The notes beneath the pieces are model-generated. The model did not search any database and was not told where the DNA came from. It saw only the letters and a program-made list of their open reading frames with translations. The translations under genes were made by a program, and so were the position numbers. A stretch of 39,692 bases of DNA from DASULK01 sp036381835 (GTDB lineage: Bacteria > Actinomycetota > Actinomycetes > Mycobacteriales > Micromonosporaceae): positions 1 to 39,692 of the forward strand of contig DASVCA010000123.1 in assembly GCA_036381835.1 (NCBI GenBank). Reading direction: 5' to 3'. Shown piece by piece: positions 22,725 to 30,210 of this stretch. Position 1 is the first letter of the stretch, and the number at the start of each line of letters is the position of its first letter.

Positions 22725-22730
22725 ACCGTA
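22725..22730 (-). promoter_or_regulatory. candidate -10 element for leaderless DUF5319 mRNA
   Basis: TACGGT on the minus strand ends six bases before the ATG at 22718 and matches TANNNT. Confidence 0.35.
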
Positions 22731-22830
22731 ACGGCACACCCCGGCTTCGCGCCCACCGCCGGACGCTGTGACCAGGCATGCGCGCGAGTCGTCGGACGGG
22801 CATCGCGCCGGGCCGTAACCACCGGCTGGG

Positions 22831-22836
22831 TACGAT
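22831..22836 (+). promoter_or_regulatory. candidate -10 element for leaderless guaB mRNA
   Basis: TACGAT ends eight bases before the GTG at 22845 and matches TANNNT. It helps to choose that start. No purine riboswitch is visible. Confidence 0.45.
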
Positions 22837-22844
22837 GAACCATC

Positions 22845-24476
22845 GTGCCGCACAGCCGGCGAGCCGGGCCGGCGCGAGTTCCGCAAGCCCGTCCAACCGG
22901 GGAACCAGTCGTGGATCACAAGTCCGCCAACGATCTGCCCAGGAGCGCCGTGGAGACCTACCCGAACCTCGATCAACCCGCCCCGGACGCGGTCGCCGAG
23001 TCGGTGCACTCGATTCCCCTCGGCCTGACCTTCGACGACGTGTTGCTACAGCCCGGCGAATCCGACGTCGTGCCCGCCCGGGTCAACACCGTCACCCGCC
23101 TGACCCGCAACGTCACGCTCGCCATTCCGCTGGTGTCCAGCGCGATGGACACGGTCACCGAGGCGCGGATGGCGATCGCCATGGCCCGCCAGGGCGGAAT
23201 CGGGGTGCTTCACCGGAACCTGTCCGCGGAGGACCAGGCGCTGCAGGTCGACCTGGTCAAGCGCTCCGAAGCCGGCATGGTCACCAATCCGGTGACGTGC
23301 AGCCCCGACGACACCGTCCGGGACGTGGAGACGCTCTGCGCCCGCTACCGCATCTCCGGGGTGCCGGTGGTCGACGCCGAGGGCACCCTGGTCGGCATCG
23401 TCACCAACCGCGACATGCGCTTCGTCACCGACAACGCCACCCCGGTACGGCAGATCATGACCCCCATGCCGCTGGTCACCGCCCCGGTCGGCGTGTCCAA
23501 GGAGGAGGCGCGCGAGCTGCTGCGCCGGCAGAAGGTGGAGAAGCTGCCGCTCGTCGACGACAGCGGCCGACTGCGCGGCCTGATCACCGTCAAGGACTTC
23601 ACCAAGAGCGAGCAGTTCCCCGACGCCACCAAGGACGAAGCCGGTCGGCTGCGGGTCGCCGCGGCCGTCGGAGTGGGGGAGGACGCGTACAAGCGGGCCC
23701 GGCTGCTGATCGACGCCGCCGTCGACGTGATCGTGGTCGACACCGCGCACGGCCACCAGCGGGCGGTGCTCGACATGGTGCGCCGGCTGAAGAAGGACAC
23801 CCAGGTCGACGTCGTCGGCGGCAACGTGGCGACCTACGCCGGGGCGAAGGCACTGGTCGACGCCGGCGTCGACGGGGTCAAGGTCGGGGTCGGTCCCGGG
23901 GCGATCTGCACCACGCGGGTGGTCGCCGGGGTCGGTGTCCCGCAGATCACCGCCATCATGGAGGCCGCCCGCGCCTGCCGCCCGGCGGGCGTACCGGTGA
24001 TCGGCGACGGCGGCATCCAGTACTCGGGTGACATCGCCAAGGCGCTCGTCGCCGGCGCCGACACGGTCATGCTCGGCAGTCTGCTGGCCGGCTGCGAGGA
24101 AAGCCCCGGCGAGCTGATCTTCATGAACGGGAAGCAGTTCAAGGCGTATCGAGGCATGGGTTCGCTGGGGGCGATGCGCTCCCGCGGCCAGGGCCGGTCG
24201 TACTCCAAGGACCGCTACTTCCAGCAGGACGTGACCGAGGACAAATTGGTGCCCGAGGGCGTGGAAGGCCAGGTGCCCTACCGGGGTGCGCTGTCCGTGG
24301 TCGCGCATCAGCTGGTCGGCGGGCTGCGCGCCGCCATGGGGTACGTCGGCGCGGAGAGCATCCCCGAGCTGCACCGCCGTGGCCGGCTGATCCGGATCAC
24401 CGCGGCGGGCCTGAAGGAGAGCCACCCGCACGACATCCAGATGACCGTCGAAGCCCCGAACTACCACACCCGATAG
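22845..24476 (+). CDS. guaB: IMP dehydrogenase
   Basis: Oxidises IMP to XMP with NAD+, the rate-limiting step to GMP. 543 residues: a variable N-terminal extension to about residue 55, then LGLTFDDVLL opening the TIM barrel, two CBS motifs at about 145-265, the catalytic loop GPGAICTTRV with Cys355, the DGGI phosphate-binding strand, and the RGMGSLGAM flap. Start is uncertain: GTG 22845 is favoured by the spaced TACGAT upstream, while GTG 22911 (VDHKSAND) would drop 22 non-conserved residues. guaB3 follows 11 bases later. Confidence 0.96.
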   Translation: MPHSRRAGPARVPQARPTGEPVVDHKSANDLPRSAVETYPNLDQPAPDAVAESVHSIPLGLTFDDVLLQPGESDVVPARVNTVTRLTRNVTLAIPLVSSAMDTVTEARMAIAMARQGGIGVLHRNLSAEDQALQVDLVKRSEAGMVTNPVTCSPDDTVRDVETLCARYRISGVPVVDAEGTLVGIVTNRDMRFVTDNATPVRQIMTPMPLVTAPVGVSKEEARELLRRQKVEKLPLVDDSGRLRGLITVKDFTKSEQFPDATKDEAGRLRVAAAVGVGEDAYKRARLLIDAAVDVIVVDTAHGHQRAVLDMVRRLKKDTQVDVVGGNVATYAGAKALVDAGVDGVKVGVGPGAICTTRVVAGVGVPQITAIMEAARACRPAGVPVIGDGGIQYSGDIAKALVAGADTVMLGSLLAGCEESPGELIFMNGKQFKAYRGMGSLGAMRSRGQGRSYSKDRYFQQDVTEDKLVPEGVEGQVPYRGALSVVAHQLVGGLRAAMGYVGAESIPELHRRGRLIRITAAGLKESHPHDIQMTVEAPNYHTR

Positions 24477-24487
24477 GAGCCGTTGCC

Positions 24488-25606
24488 GTGCGAGACGTGG
24501 TCGAGATCGGGTTGAGCAAGAGCGCCCAGCGCGGCTACCACCTGGACGATGTGGCGATCGTGCCGAGCCGTCGCACCCGGGACGTTGACGACGTCTCGAC
24601 CGCCTGGCAGCTCGACGCGTACCAGTTCCAGATCCCGTGCGTCGCGCACCCGTCCGACGCGACCATGAGCCCGGCCACCGCGGTGACCCTCGGCCGACTC
24701 GGCGGTCTCGGCGTACTCAACGTGGAGGGCCTCTGGACGCGGTACGAGGACCCGACCAAGCTCCTGGACGAGCTGGCCGGGCTCGACGCGGACGCGCGGC
24801 CCACCCGGCGGTTGCAGGAGGTGTACGCCGAGCCGATCCGGCCGGAGCTGATCGTCGAGCGGGTGCGCGAGATGCGGGCCGGCGGGGCCACCGTCGCGGT
24901 GCGGGTATCCCCACAGCACACGCTCGCGCTCGCCCCGGTGATCCTGGACGCGGGCGTCGACATCCTCGTCATCCAGGGCACGATCGTCTCGGCCGAGCAC
25001 GTCTCCATCAACGACGAGCCGCTCAACCTGAAGGAGTTCATCGCGGACCTGGACCTGCCGGTGATCGTCGGCGGGTGCACCGACTACAAGACGGCGCTGC
25101 ACCTGATGCGCACCGGTGCGGCCGGGGTGATCGTCGGAGTCGGTGCGGACACCTGGTCCACCACCGACACGGTGCTCGGCATCCGGGTGCCGATGGCCAC
25201 GGCCATCGCCGATGCCGCCGCCGCCCGGCGCGACTACCTCGACGAGACCGGCGGACGGTACGTGCACCTGATCGCCGACGGTGACATCCGCACCTCCGGG
25301 GACATCGCCAAGGCGCTCGCCTGCGGAGCCGACGCCGTCATGCTCGGCGAACCGCTGGCCCACTGCGCCGAGGCACCGGCGGGCGGTGCCTGGTGGCACT
25401 CGGCGGCGAGTCACCCGAAGCTGCCGCGCGGGGCGTTCGCACCCGCCCGCGACCATCTCGGGCCGATGGAGCGACTGCTGTACGGTCCGGCCGACGACCC
25501 GCACGGGAGGCTCAACCTGTTCGGCGGCCTGCGCCGGGCGATGGCCAAGTGCGGCTACCGCGACCTGAAGGAGTTCCAGAAGGTCGGGCTGCTCATCGAT
25601 CGTTGA
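24488..25606 (+). CDS. guaB3: GuaB3 family IMP dehydrogenase-like protein
   Basis: 372-residue IMPDH/GMPR-fold barrel without CBS domains, the GuaB3 type found next to GuaB in actinomycetes. It begins VEIGLSKSAQRGYHLDDVAIVPSRRT and has AHPSDATMSPATA and GDIRTSGDIAKALACGADAVMLG. In the loop aligned with the catalytic GAICTTR of GuaB, this protein has ADTWSTTD: Ser224 replaces the catalytic Cys. It may thus not act as a standard IMPDH. A cyanobacterial GuaB3 has been described as a GMP reductase, but GMP reductases also use a Cys here. AGGAG eight bases before the GTG supports the start. Co-transcription with guaB is very likely. Confidence 0.93.
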   Translation: MRDVVEIGLSKSAQRGYHLDDVAIVPSRRTRDVDDVSTAWQLDAYQFQIPCVAHPSDATMSPATAVTLGRLGGLGVLNVEGLWTRYEDPTKLLDELAGLDADARPTRRLQEVYAEPIRPELIVERVREMRAGGATVAVRVSPQHTLALAPVILDAGVDILVIQGTIVSAEHVSINDEPLNLKEFIADLDLPVIVGGCTDYKTALHLMRTGAAGVIVGVGADTWSTTDTVLGIRVPMATAIADAAAARRDYLDETGGRYVHLIADGDIRTSGDIAKALACGADAVMLGEPLAHCAEAPAGGAWWHSAASHPKLPRGAFAPARDHLGPMERLLYGPADDPHGRLNLFGGLRRAMAKCGYRDLKEFQKVGLLIDR

Positions 25607-25607
25607 C

Positions 25608-25642
25608 CGGCGGATCCGCCGACGTCCGGTCGTCGGCGGATC
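25608..25642 (+). terminator. terminator or attenuator-like hairpins after guaB3
   Basis: GATCCGCCGAC (25613-25623) pairs perfectly with GTCGGCGGATC (25632-25642), an 11-bp stem with an 8-base loop. The 9-mer CGGCGGATC occurs twice (25608-25616 and 25634-25642), so the middle arm can pair with either copy, giving mutually exclusive structures. It lies 26 bases before the M1 peptidase ATG. Confidence 0.65.
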
Positions 25643-25668
25643 GGCAAGGTTATCGCGGAGGGGGCGCG

Positions 25669-27084
25669 ATGACGAGTCGCCCGATACGGGTGGTGGCGGC
25701 CGGTGCCGCGCTGCTCGCGGCCCTCGCCGCCGGATGCACCGCATCGGGTCATGAGCAGCCCCGCACCGCCGGGTCCGCGGTCGACGTCGCGGGTGCCGGC
25801 GACCCGTACTTCCCCACCTACGGCAACAGCGGCTATGACGTTGCCGGCTACCGCCTGAGGGTGCGCTTCGATCCCGATTCGGATCGGCTCACCGGCACCG
25901 CCACGATCACCGCCACGGCGACTATCGACCTGACCCGGTTTCATCTCGACCTCGTGGGGCTGACCGTCTCCTCGGTCACCGTTGACGGTTCGGCGGCGCG
26001 GTATCGCCGCGAGGGGAATGAACTGATCATCACGCCGCGGGCTCCGCTCGCCGTGGACCGTCGGTTCACCGTCGAGGTGCGCTACGGCGGCGACCCCGAG
26101 CCGTTGGTTCGGGACCGTCTGGGCCGCGTCGGCTTCATGGACACCCCCGACGGTGCGATCGCGCTCGGCCAACCCGAGTCGGCGAGCACCTGGTTCCCGG
26201 TCAACGATCACCCGGCCGACAAGGCGACGTACGACATCGAGATCACGGTGCCGGAGGGGCTGGCCGCCCTTAGCAACGGCGTACCCGGCGGTCGGACGAC
26301 GGCGTCCGGTTGGACCACCTGGCGATGGTCGCAGCGGGCGCCGATGGCCAGTTATCTCACCACCCTGGTGATCGGTGACTACCGGGTGACCAGCGGCACG
26401 CACGCCGGGCAGCCACTGGTCACCGCCGTCCCGGCGGACCTGCCGCCGGACCATCCCGCGGTCGTGTCGCTGGCGCGTACCGGCGAGATCGCCGATTTCC
26501 TGGCCACCCGGTTCGGGCCCTACCCGTTCGAGGCGTACGGCGGGATCGTGGTGTCGGACGACCGGATCCGGTACGCGTTGGAAACCCAGTCACGGCCGGT
26601 CTACGGCATCGGTTTCTTCCACGCCGGGCCGAACACCGCGGTCGTTGCGCACGAGTTGGCGCACCAGTGGTTCGGCAACAGCGTGTCCATTCGGCGGTGG
26701 CGCGACATCTGGCTCAACGAGGGCTTCGCGAGCTACGCCGAGTGGCTCTGGGAAGAGCACGACGTCGGCCACTCGGTGCAGGAGAGCTTCCTGGCGGAGT
26801 ACGACCGCACCGACTGGTCCGAGCCGGCGCTCGATCCCGGCCCGGACGAGATCTTCAGCCGGGCGGTCTACAAGCGCGGCGCGCTTGCCGTGCACGCGCT
26901 GCGACTGAAGGTCGGAGACGAGGCGTTCTTCCGAATCCTGCAGACCTGGACGGCCCAGCGGCGGCACGGCAACGGCACGACCGACGACTTCGTCGCACTC
27001 GCCGAGCGGATCTCCGGGCAGCGGCTGGCGGACTTCCTCGCCGACTGGCTGTCCGGCACCGCCGCCCCATCGATCCCGAGATAG
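25669..27084 (+). CDS. M1-family metallopeptidase lipoprotein
   Basis: 471-residue exported zinc peptidase. The signal peptide ends with lipobox LAAGC (Cys23), predicting a lipid-anchored extracellular protein. A beta-rich N-terminal domain precedes the catalytic domain with HELAH (His328, Glu329, His332), the third zinc ligand Glu351 in LNEGFASY, and Tyr401 in VYKRGA as the likely transition-state residue. The GAMEN exopeptidase motif is replaced by ALETQ (303-307), as I recall in other actinomycete secreted M1 peptidases, so N-terminal specificity may differ. The frame is open into guaB3, but the ATG at 25669 with GGAGGGGG upstream and the signal peptide fix the start. Confidence 0.94.
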   Translation: MTSRPIRVVAAGAALLAALAAGCTASGHEQPRTAGSAVDVAGAGDPYFPTYGNSGYDVAGYRLRVRFDPDSDRLTGTATITATATIDLTRFHLDLVGLTVSSVTVDGSAARYRREGNELIITPRAPLAVDRRFTVEVRYGGDPEPLVRDRLGRVGFMDTPDGAIALGQPESASTWFPVNDHPADKATYDIEITVPEGLAALSNGVPGGRTTASGWTTWRWSQRAPMASYLTTLVIGDYRVTSGTHAGQPLVTAVPADLPPDHPAVVSLARTGEIADFLATRFGPYPFEAYGGIVVSDDRIRYALETQSRPVYGIGFFHAGPNTAVVAHELAHQWFGNSVSIRRWRDIWLNEGFASYAEWLWEEHDVGHSVQESFLAEYDRTDWSEPALDPGPDEIFSRAVYKRGALAVHALRLKVGDEAFFRILQTWTAQRRHGNGTTDDFVALAERISGQRLADFLADWLSGTAAPSIPR

Positions 27085-27112
27085 GGCGGACGATGTCGGT
27101 GTGGAACGCCCT
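27083..27112. terminator. weak candidate terminator between convergent genes
   Basis: AGGGCG / CGCCCT, a 6-bp stem with an 18-base loop, spans the 27 bases between the M1 peptidase and LCP stops. Marginal. Confidence 0.25.
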
Positions 27113-28296
27113 TACGGAGTGATCGGGGGCCGGCGTGCGTTCCCGGTGGGCGAGGGCGTGCCGTGACCGGGTGGGTCGGGAACGACCAGGTCGGGATTTG
27201 CGGCGAGGAACGGCTCGACCCGGCCGGCCCGTAGTTCGGCCAGGAACTCGCGGCTGATCGCCTCGAGTGCCTCGCCCCGGTAGCCGCTGCCGCTGCCTAC
27301 CCCGTGTCCGGGAAGACTGACCAGGGTGATCGCGTCCGTCGGGATGCGGCTGAGCGCGAAGGCGAAGTCGATTACCGACCGCCCGTGCCCGTCGAAGGTC
27401 AGCGTCTCGTCGAGGGCGTTGAGCATCGCGCCGAGGCGCACCGGGTCGCGGGCCAGGTCGAGGCTATGGATCCTGGCGACGATCGCCTTGATCAGTTGCT
27501 GCTGGTGCCGCTCCCGCGCGTACGTGCCGCCGGGGATGTAGCGCTGCCGCGCGTAGTCCAGCGCCTGCCAGCCGTTGAGATGACGCGACCCTACCTCGTA
27601 CACCATCTGCGGGCCCACGTAGCCGCCGACGCCCGGCCCGGGCTTGCGGTGTTTGCCGTCCGGCTGGCGGTGTCGGGACACGACCCGCTGGTCGATGTAG
27701 AGCTCGACGCCGCCGACCGCGTCCACGAGGGCGTCGAAGCCCTGGAACGTGATCACCGCGCCCGCGTCGAATCGTTCGATGCCGGTGTAGTCGCCGACCG
27801 TGGCGGCGACCAGTTCCAGGCCCTGCGCGTAGTCCGGGTCGTTGTTTCGGCCGGGCACCCGGCTGCCGTAGCTCATCGCGTGCGTCAGCTTGGTCCGCTG
27901 TCCCGCGAAGCCCGCCTTCGGAAAGGACGGAATGTCGACCACCAGGTCGCGGGGAAGGGAGAAGAGGTACGCCCGGTCCAGGCCCGCCGGCACGTGCATG
28001 ATCAGTACCGCGTCGGCGTGCGGCTGCCAGTCCGGCACGCTGATGCGGGTGTCCACCCCGACCAGCAGGATGTTGAGCGGTCCGGTGATGTCGGCACCCG
28101 GCTCCGGTGACGGGCTGGGGGCGGGGCTCGGGCTGACCGGGTGGGAAGGGACCGGCGCCTCGGCTGTTTCGGTGGTCGGGCGACGGTCACGAGCGACGGC
28201 GACGGCGGTCAGCACCGCGACCGCGGCGATCGCCGCCGCCCAGATCGTCCAGCGGCGCCGCCCTGCCCGAGCCGGAGGTTCCGCGCTCTCGCCCAC
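27112..28296 (-). CDS. LytR-CpsA-Psr (LCP) family protein
   Basis: 394-residue membrane protein: a basic N-terminus, one transmembrane helix (about residues 16-37), a Pro/Ser-rich linker, then the extracellular LCP domain with NILLVGVDTR, the HADAVLIMHV strand, SLPRDLVVDIP, and the YARQRYIPGGTYARERHQQQ active-site helix. LCP proteins transfer undecaprenyl-linked polymers such as arabinogalactan or teichoic-type glycans to peptidoglycan. GGGAGG at 28303-28308 abuts a GTG at 28302 but is six bases from the GTG at 28296, so the latter is chosen (two residues shorter). It is convergent with the M1 peptidase and divergent from the GMC oxidase. Confidence 0.93.
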   Translation of the reverse strand: MGESAEPPARAGRRRWTIWAAAIAAVAVLTAVAVARDRRPTTETAEAPVPSHPVSPSPAPSPSPEPGADITGPLNILLVGVDTRISVPDWQPHADAVLIMHVPAGLDRAYLFSLPRDLVVDIPSFPKAGFAGQRTKLTHAMSYGSRVPGRNNDPDYAQGLELVAATVGDYTGIERFDAGAVITFQGFDALVDAVGGVELYIDQRVVSRHRQPDGKHRKPGPGVGGYVGPQMVYEVGSRHLNGWQALDYARQRYIPGGTYARERHQQQLIKAIVARIHSLDLARDPVRLGAMLNALDETLTFDGHGRSVIDFAFALSRIPTDAITLVSLPGHGVGSGSGYRGEALEAISREFLAELRAGRVEPFLAANPDLVVPDPPGHGTPSPTGNARRPPITP

Positions 28297-28400
28297 CCGC
28301 ACCCTCCCGCCTCGCCCTACCCGTTTCAGCGGTATCGGGAGTCGGCAATGAAAGTGAATGGATCACGAATTGACCGTAGCGTAATTGCTACTCGTGGGTA

Positions 28401-30128
28401 ATGATGGTCCGCATGCGGTACGACGTGGTCGTCATCGGATCCGGATTCGGCGGCAGCGTCGCCGCGCTGCGACTGGCCGAGAAGGGCTATTCCGTGGCGG
28501 TCCTGGAAGCGGGACGACGATTCGCCGACGACGAGTTCCCCCGAACCTCGTGGCGCGTGCGTCGCTTCCTGTGGGCGCCTCGGCTGGGCTGCTACGGCAT
28601 CCAGCGGATCACCCTGCTGCGTTCCGCCGGGCGTCGCGCCGGCGGAACCGGCGCGGGCGTCCTGGTGCTCTCCGGTGCCGGGGTGGGTGGCGGCTCCCTT
28701 GTCTACGCGAACACCCTCTACGAACCGCTGCCGGACTTCTACCAGGATCCACAGTGGCGGGACATCACCGACTGGCAGGCGGAGTTGGCCCCCCACTACG
28801 AGCAGGCCAAACGGATGCTCGGGGTGACCACGTACCCGCGCATGACCGCCGCGGACCGGGCGATGCGGGCCGTGGCGGAGCGGATGGGCGTCGGGCACAC
28901 CTTCCACGCGACCCCGGTCGGCGTCCACCTCGGGCGGCCGAACGAAACCGTGCCCGATCCGTACTTCGGCGGGGTAGGGCCGGCGCGGACCGGCTGCACG
29001 CACTGCGGCGCGTGCATGACCGGCTGTCGGGTCGGAGCGAAGAACACCCTGGTCAAGAACTACCTGTGGCTCGCCGAGCAGATGGGTGTCGAGGTTCATC
29101 CGCTGACCACGGTGACGGCGGTCCGCCCGAAGGGCGGCGGCGGTTACACGGTGGAGACCGTACGCACCGGCGCGTGGCTCGGCCGCCGGCGAATCTTCGA
29201 AGCCGAGCAGGTCGTCTTCGCGGCCGGGGCGTTGGGCACCCAACGACTGCTGCACCGGATGAAGGCAACCGGGGCGCTGCCCGACCTCTCACCCCGGCTC
29301 GGAGCGCTGACCCGGACCAACTCGGAAGCCATCCTCGGCGCTTCGGTGCTCGCCGGTGACGCCCGTCGCCGCGGACTCGACTTCACCGACGGCGTCGCCA
29401 TCACCAGCTCCTTCCACCCCGACCCGCAGACCCACATCGAGCCGGTGCGCTACGGCCGCGGCTCGAACCTGATGGGACTGCTGCAGATGCCCCTGGTGGA
29501 CGGCGGCCCCCGCCGGGTCCTCCGGCTGCTCACCACCCTCGCCCGGCGACCGCTCACCTATCTGCGGCTGTTCTCCGTCCGCGACTGGTCCGCCCGCACC
29601 GTCATCGCCCTGGTCATGCAGTCCCGTGACAACTCCCTCACCACCCACTACCGGCGGGGTTGGACCGGTCGGCGCCGGCTCGCCACCACCCAGGGGCACG
29701 GCGCGCCCAACCCGACCTGGATCCCGGCGGGCAACGAGGCGGTCCGGCTGCTCGCCGAGGAGGTCGGCGGGGTGCCGGGCGGTGCGATCACCGAGCCCTT
29801 CGACATCCCCATGACCGCGCACATCCTCGGCGGTGCCGTGATCGGCGCCACCCCGCAGGACGGGGTGGTCGACCCGTACCACCGGGTCTTCGGATACCCC
29901 GGCCTGCACGTGGTCGACGGGGCGGCGGTCAGCGCCAACCTCGGTGTCAACCCGTCCCTGACCATCACCGCCCAGGCGGAGCGGGCCATGTCGTTCTGGC
30001 CCAACCGCGGCCAGCCGGATCCCCGACCGCCGCTCGGCTCGCCGTACCGGCGGATCGCGCCGGTGCCGCCTCGCGCACCGGCCGTTCCCGCGCAGGCCCC
30101 GGCGGCGTTGCGGATCGTGCCGAGCTAG
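28401..30128 (+). CDS. GMC-family oxidoreductase (ChoD-like by position)
   Basis: 575-residue FAD enzyme. The dinucleotide fold VVIGSGFGGSVAALRLAEKG opens the protein and the family C-terminal segment AHILGGAVIGATPQDGVVDPYHRVFGYPGLHVVDGAAV is present. GAGVGGGSLVYANTL is the FAD loop. A ferredoxin-like cysteine set C-x2-C-x2-C-x3-C (199, 202, 205, 209) followed by RVGAKNTL lies mid-protein. M. tuberculosis has choD (Rv3409c) in the same place after guaB3, annotated as a cholesterol oxidase; the true substrate of this type is unsettled. Three ATGs (28401, 28404, 28413) are possible and no ribosome site decides; the longest is listed. The C-terminus is Pro-rich. Confidence 0.9.
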   Translation: MMVRMRYDVVVIGSGFGGSVAALRLAEKGYSVAVLEAGRRFADDEFPRTSWRVRRFLWAPRLGCYGIQRITLLRSAGRRAGGTGAGVLVLSGAGVGGGSLVYANTLYEPLPDFYQDPQWRDITDWQAELAPHYEQAKRMLGVTTYPRMTAADRAMRAVAERMGVGHTFHATPVGVHLGRPNETVPDPYFGGVGPARTGCTHCGACMTGCRVGAKNTLVKNYLWLAEQMGVEVHPLTTVTAVRPKGGGGYTVETVRTGAWLGRRRIFEAEQVVFAAGALGTQRLLHRMKATGALPDLSPRLGALTRTNSEAILGASVLAGDARRRGLDFTDGVAITSSFHPDPQTHIEPVRYGRGSNLMGLLQMPLVDGGPRRVLRLLTTLARRPLTYLRLFSVRDWSARTVIALVMQSRDNSLTTHYRRGWTGRRRLATTQGHGAPNPTWIPAGNEAVRLLAEEVGGVPGGAITEPFDIPMTAHILGGAVIGATPQDGVVDPYHRVFGYPGLHVVDGAAVSANLGVNPSLTITAQAERAMSFWPNRGQPDPRPPLGSPYRRIAPVPPRAPAVPAQAPAALRIVPS

Positions 30129-30196
30129 CGGCGCAAGGCGCGAGCATCACACCACGATCCGGGCGTCTGGCGTGCGGTGGTTGCGGCCGCGGTCGG

Positions 30197-30202
30197 TAGG
30201 CT
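30197..30202 (+). promoter_or_regulatory. candidate -10 element for leaderless guaA mRNA
   Basis: TAGGCT ends eight bases before the guaA ATG and matches TANNNT; no ribosome site is present between. Confidence 0.45.
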
Positions 30203-30210
30203 TGCCTGCC

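Noticed and set aside
22719..22844. Purine riboswitch before guaB
   Set aside because: No three-way-junction core or conserved loop sequences are visible, and the predicted transcript begins close to the start codon.
23046..24467. 473-codon minus-strand open frame opposite guaB
   Set aside because: Shadow frame; guaB motifs are complete on the plus strand.
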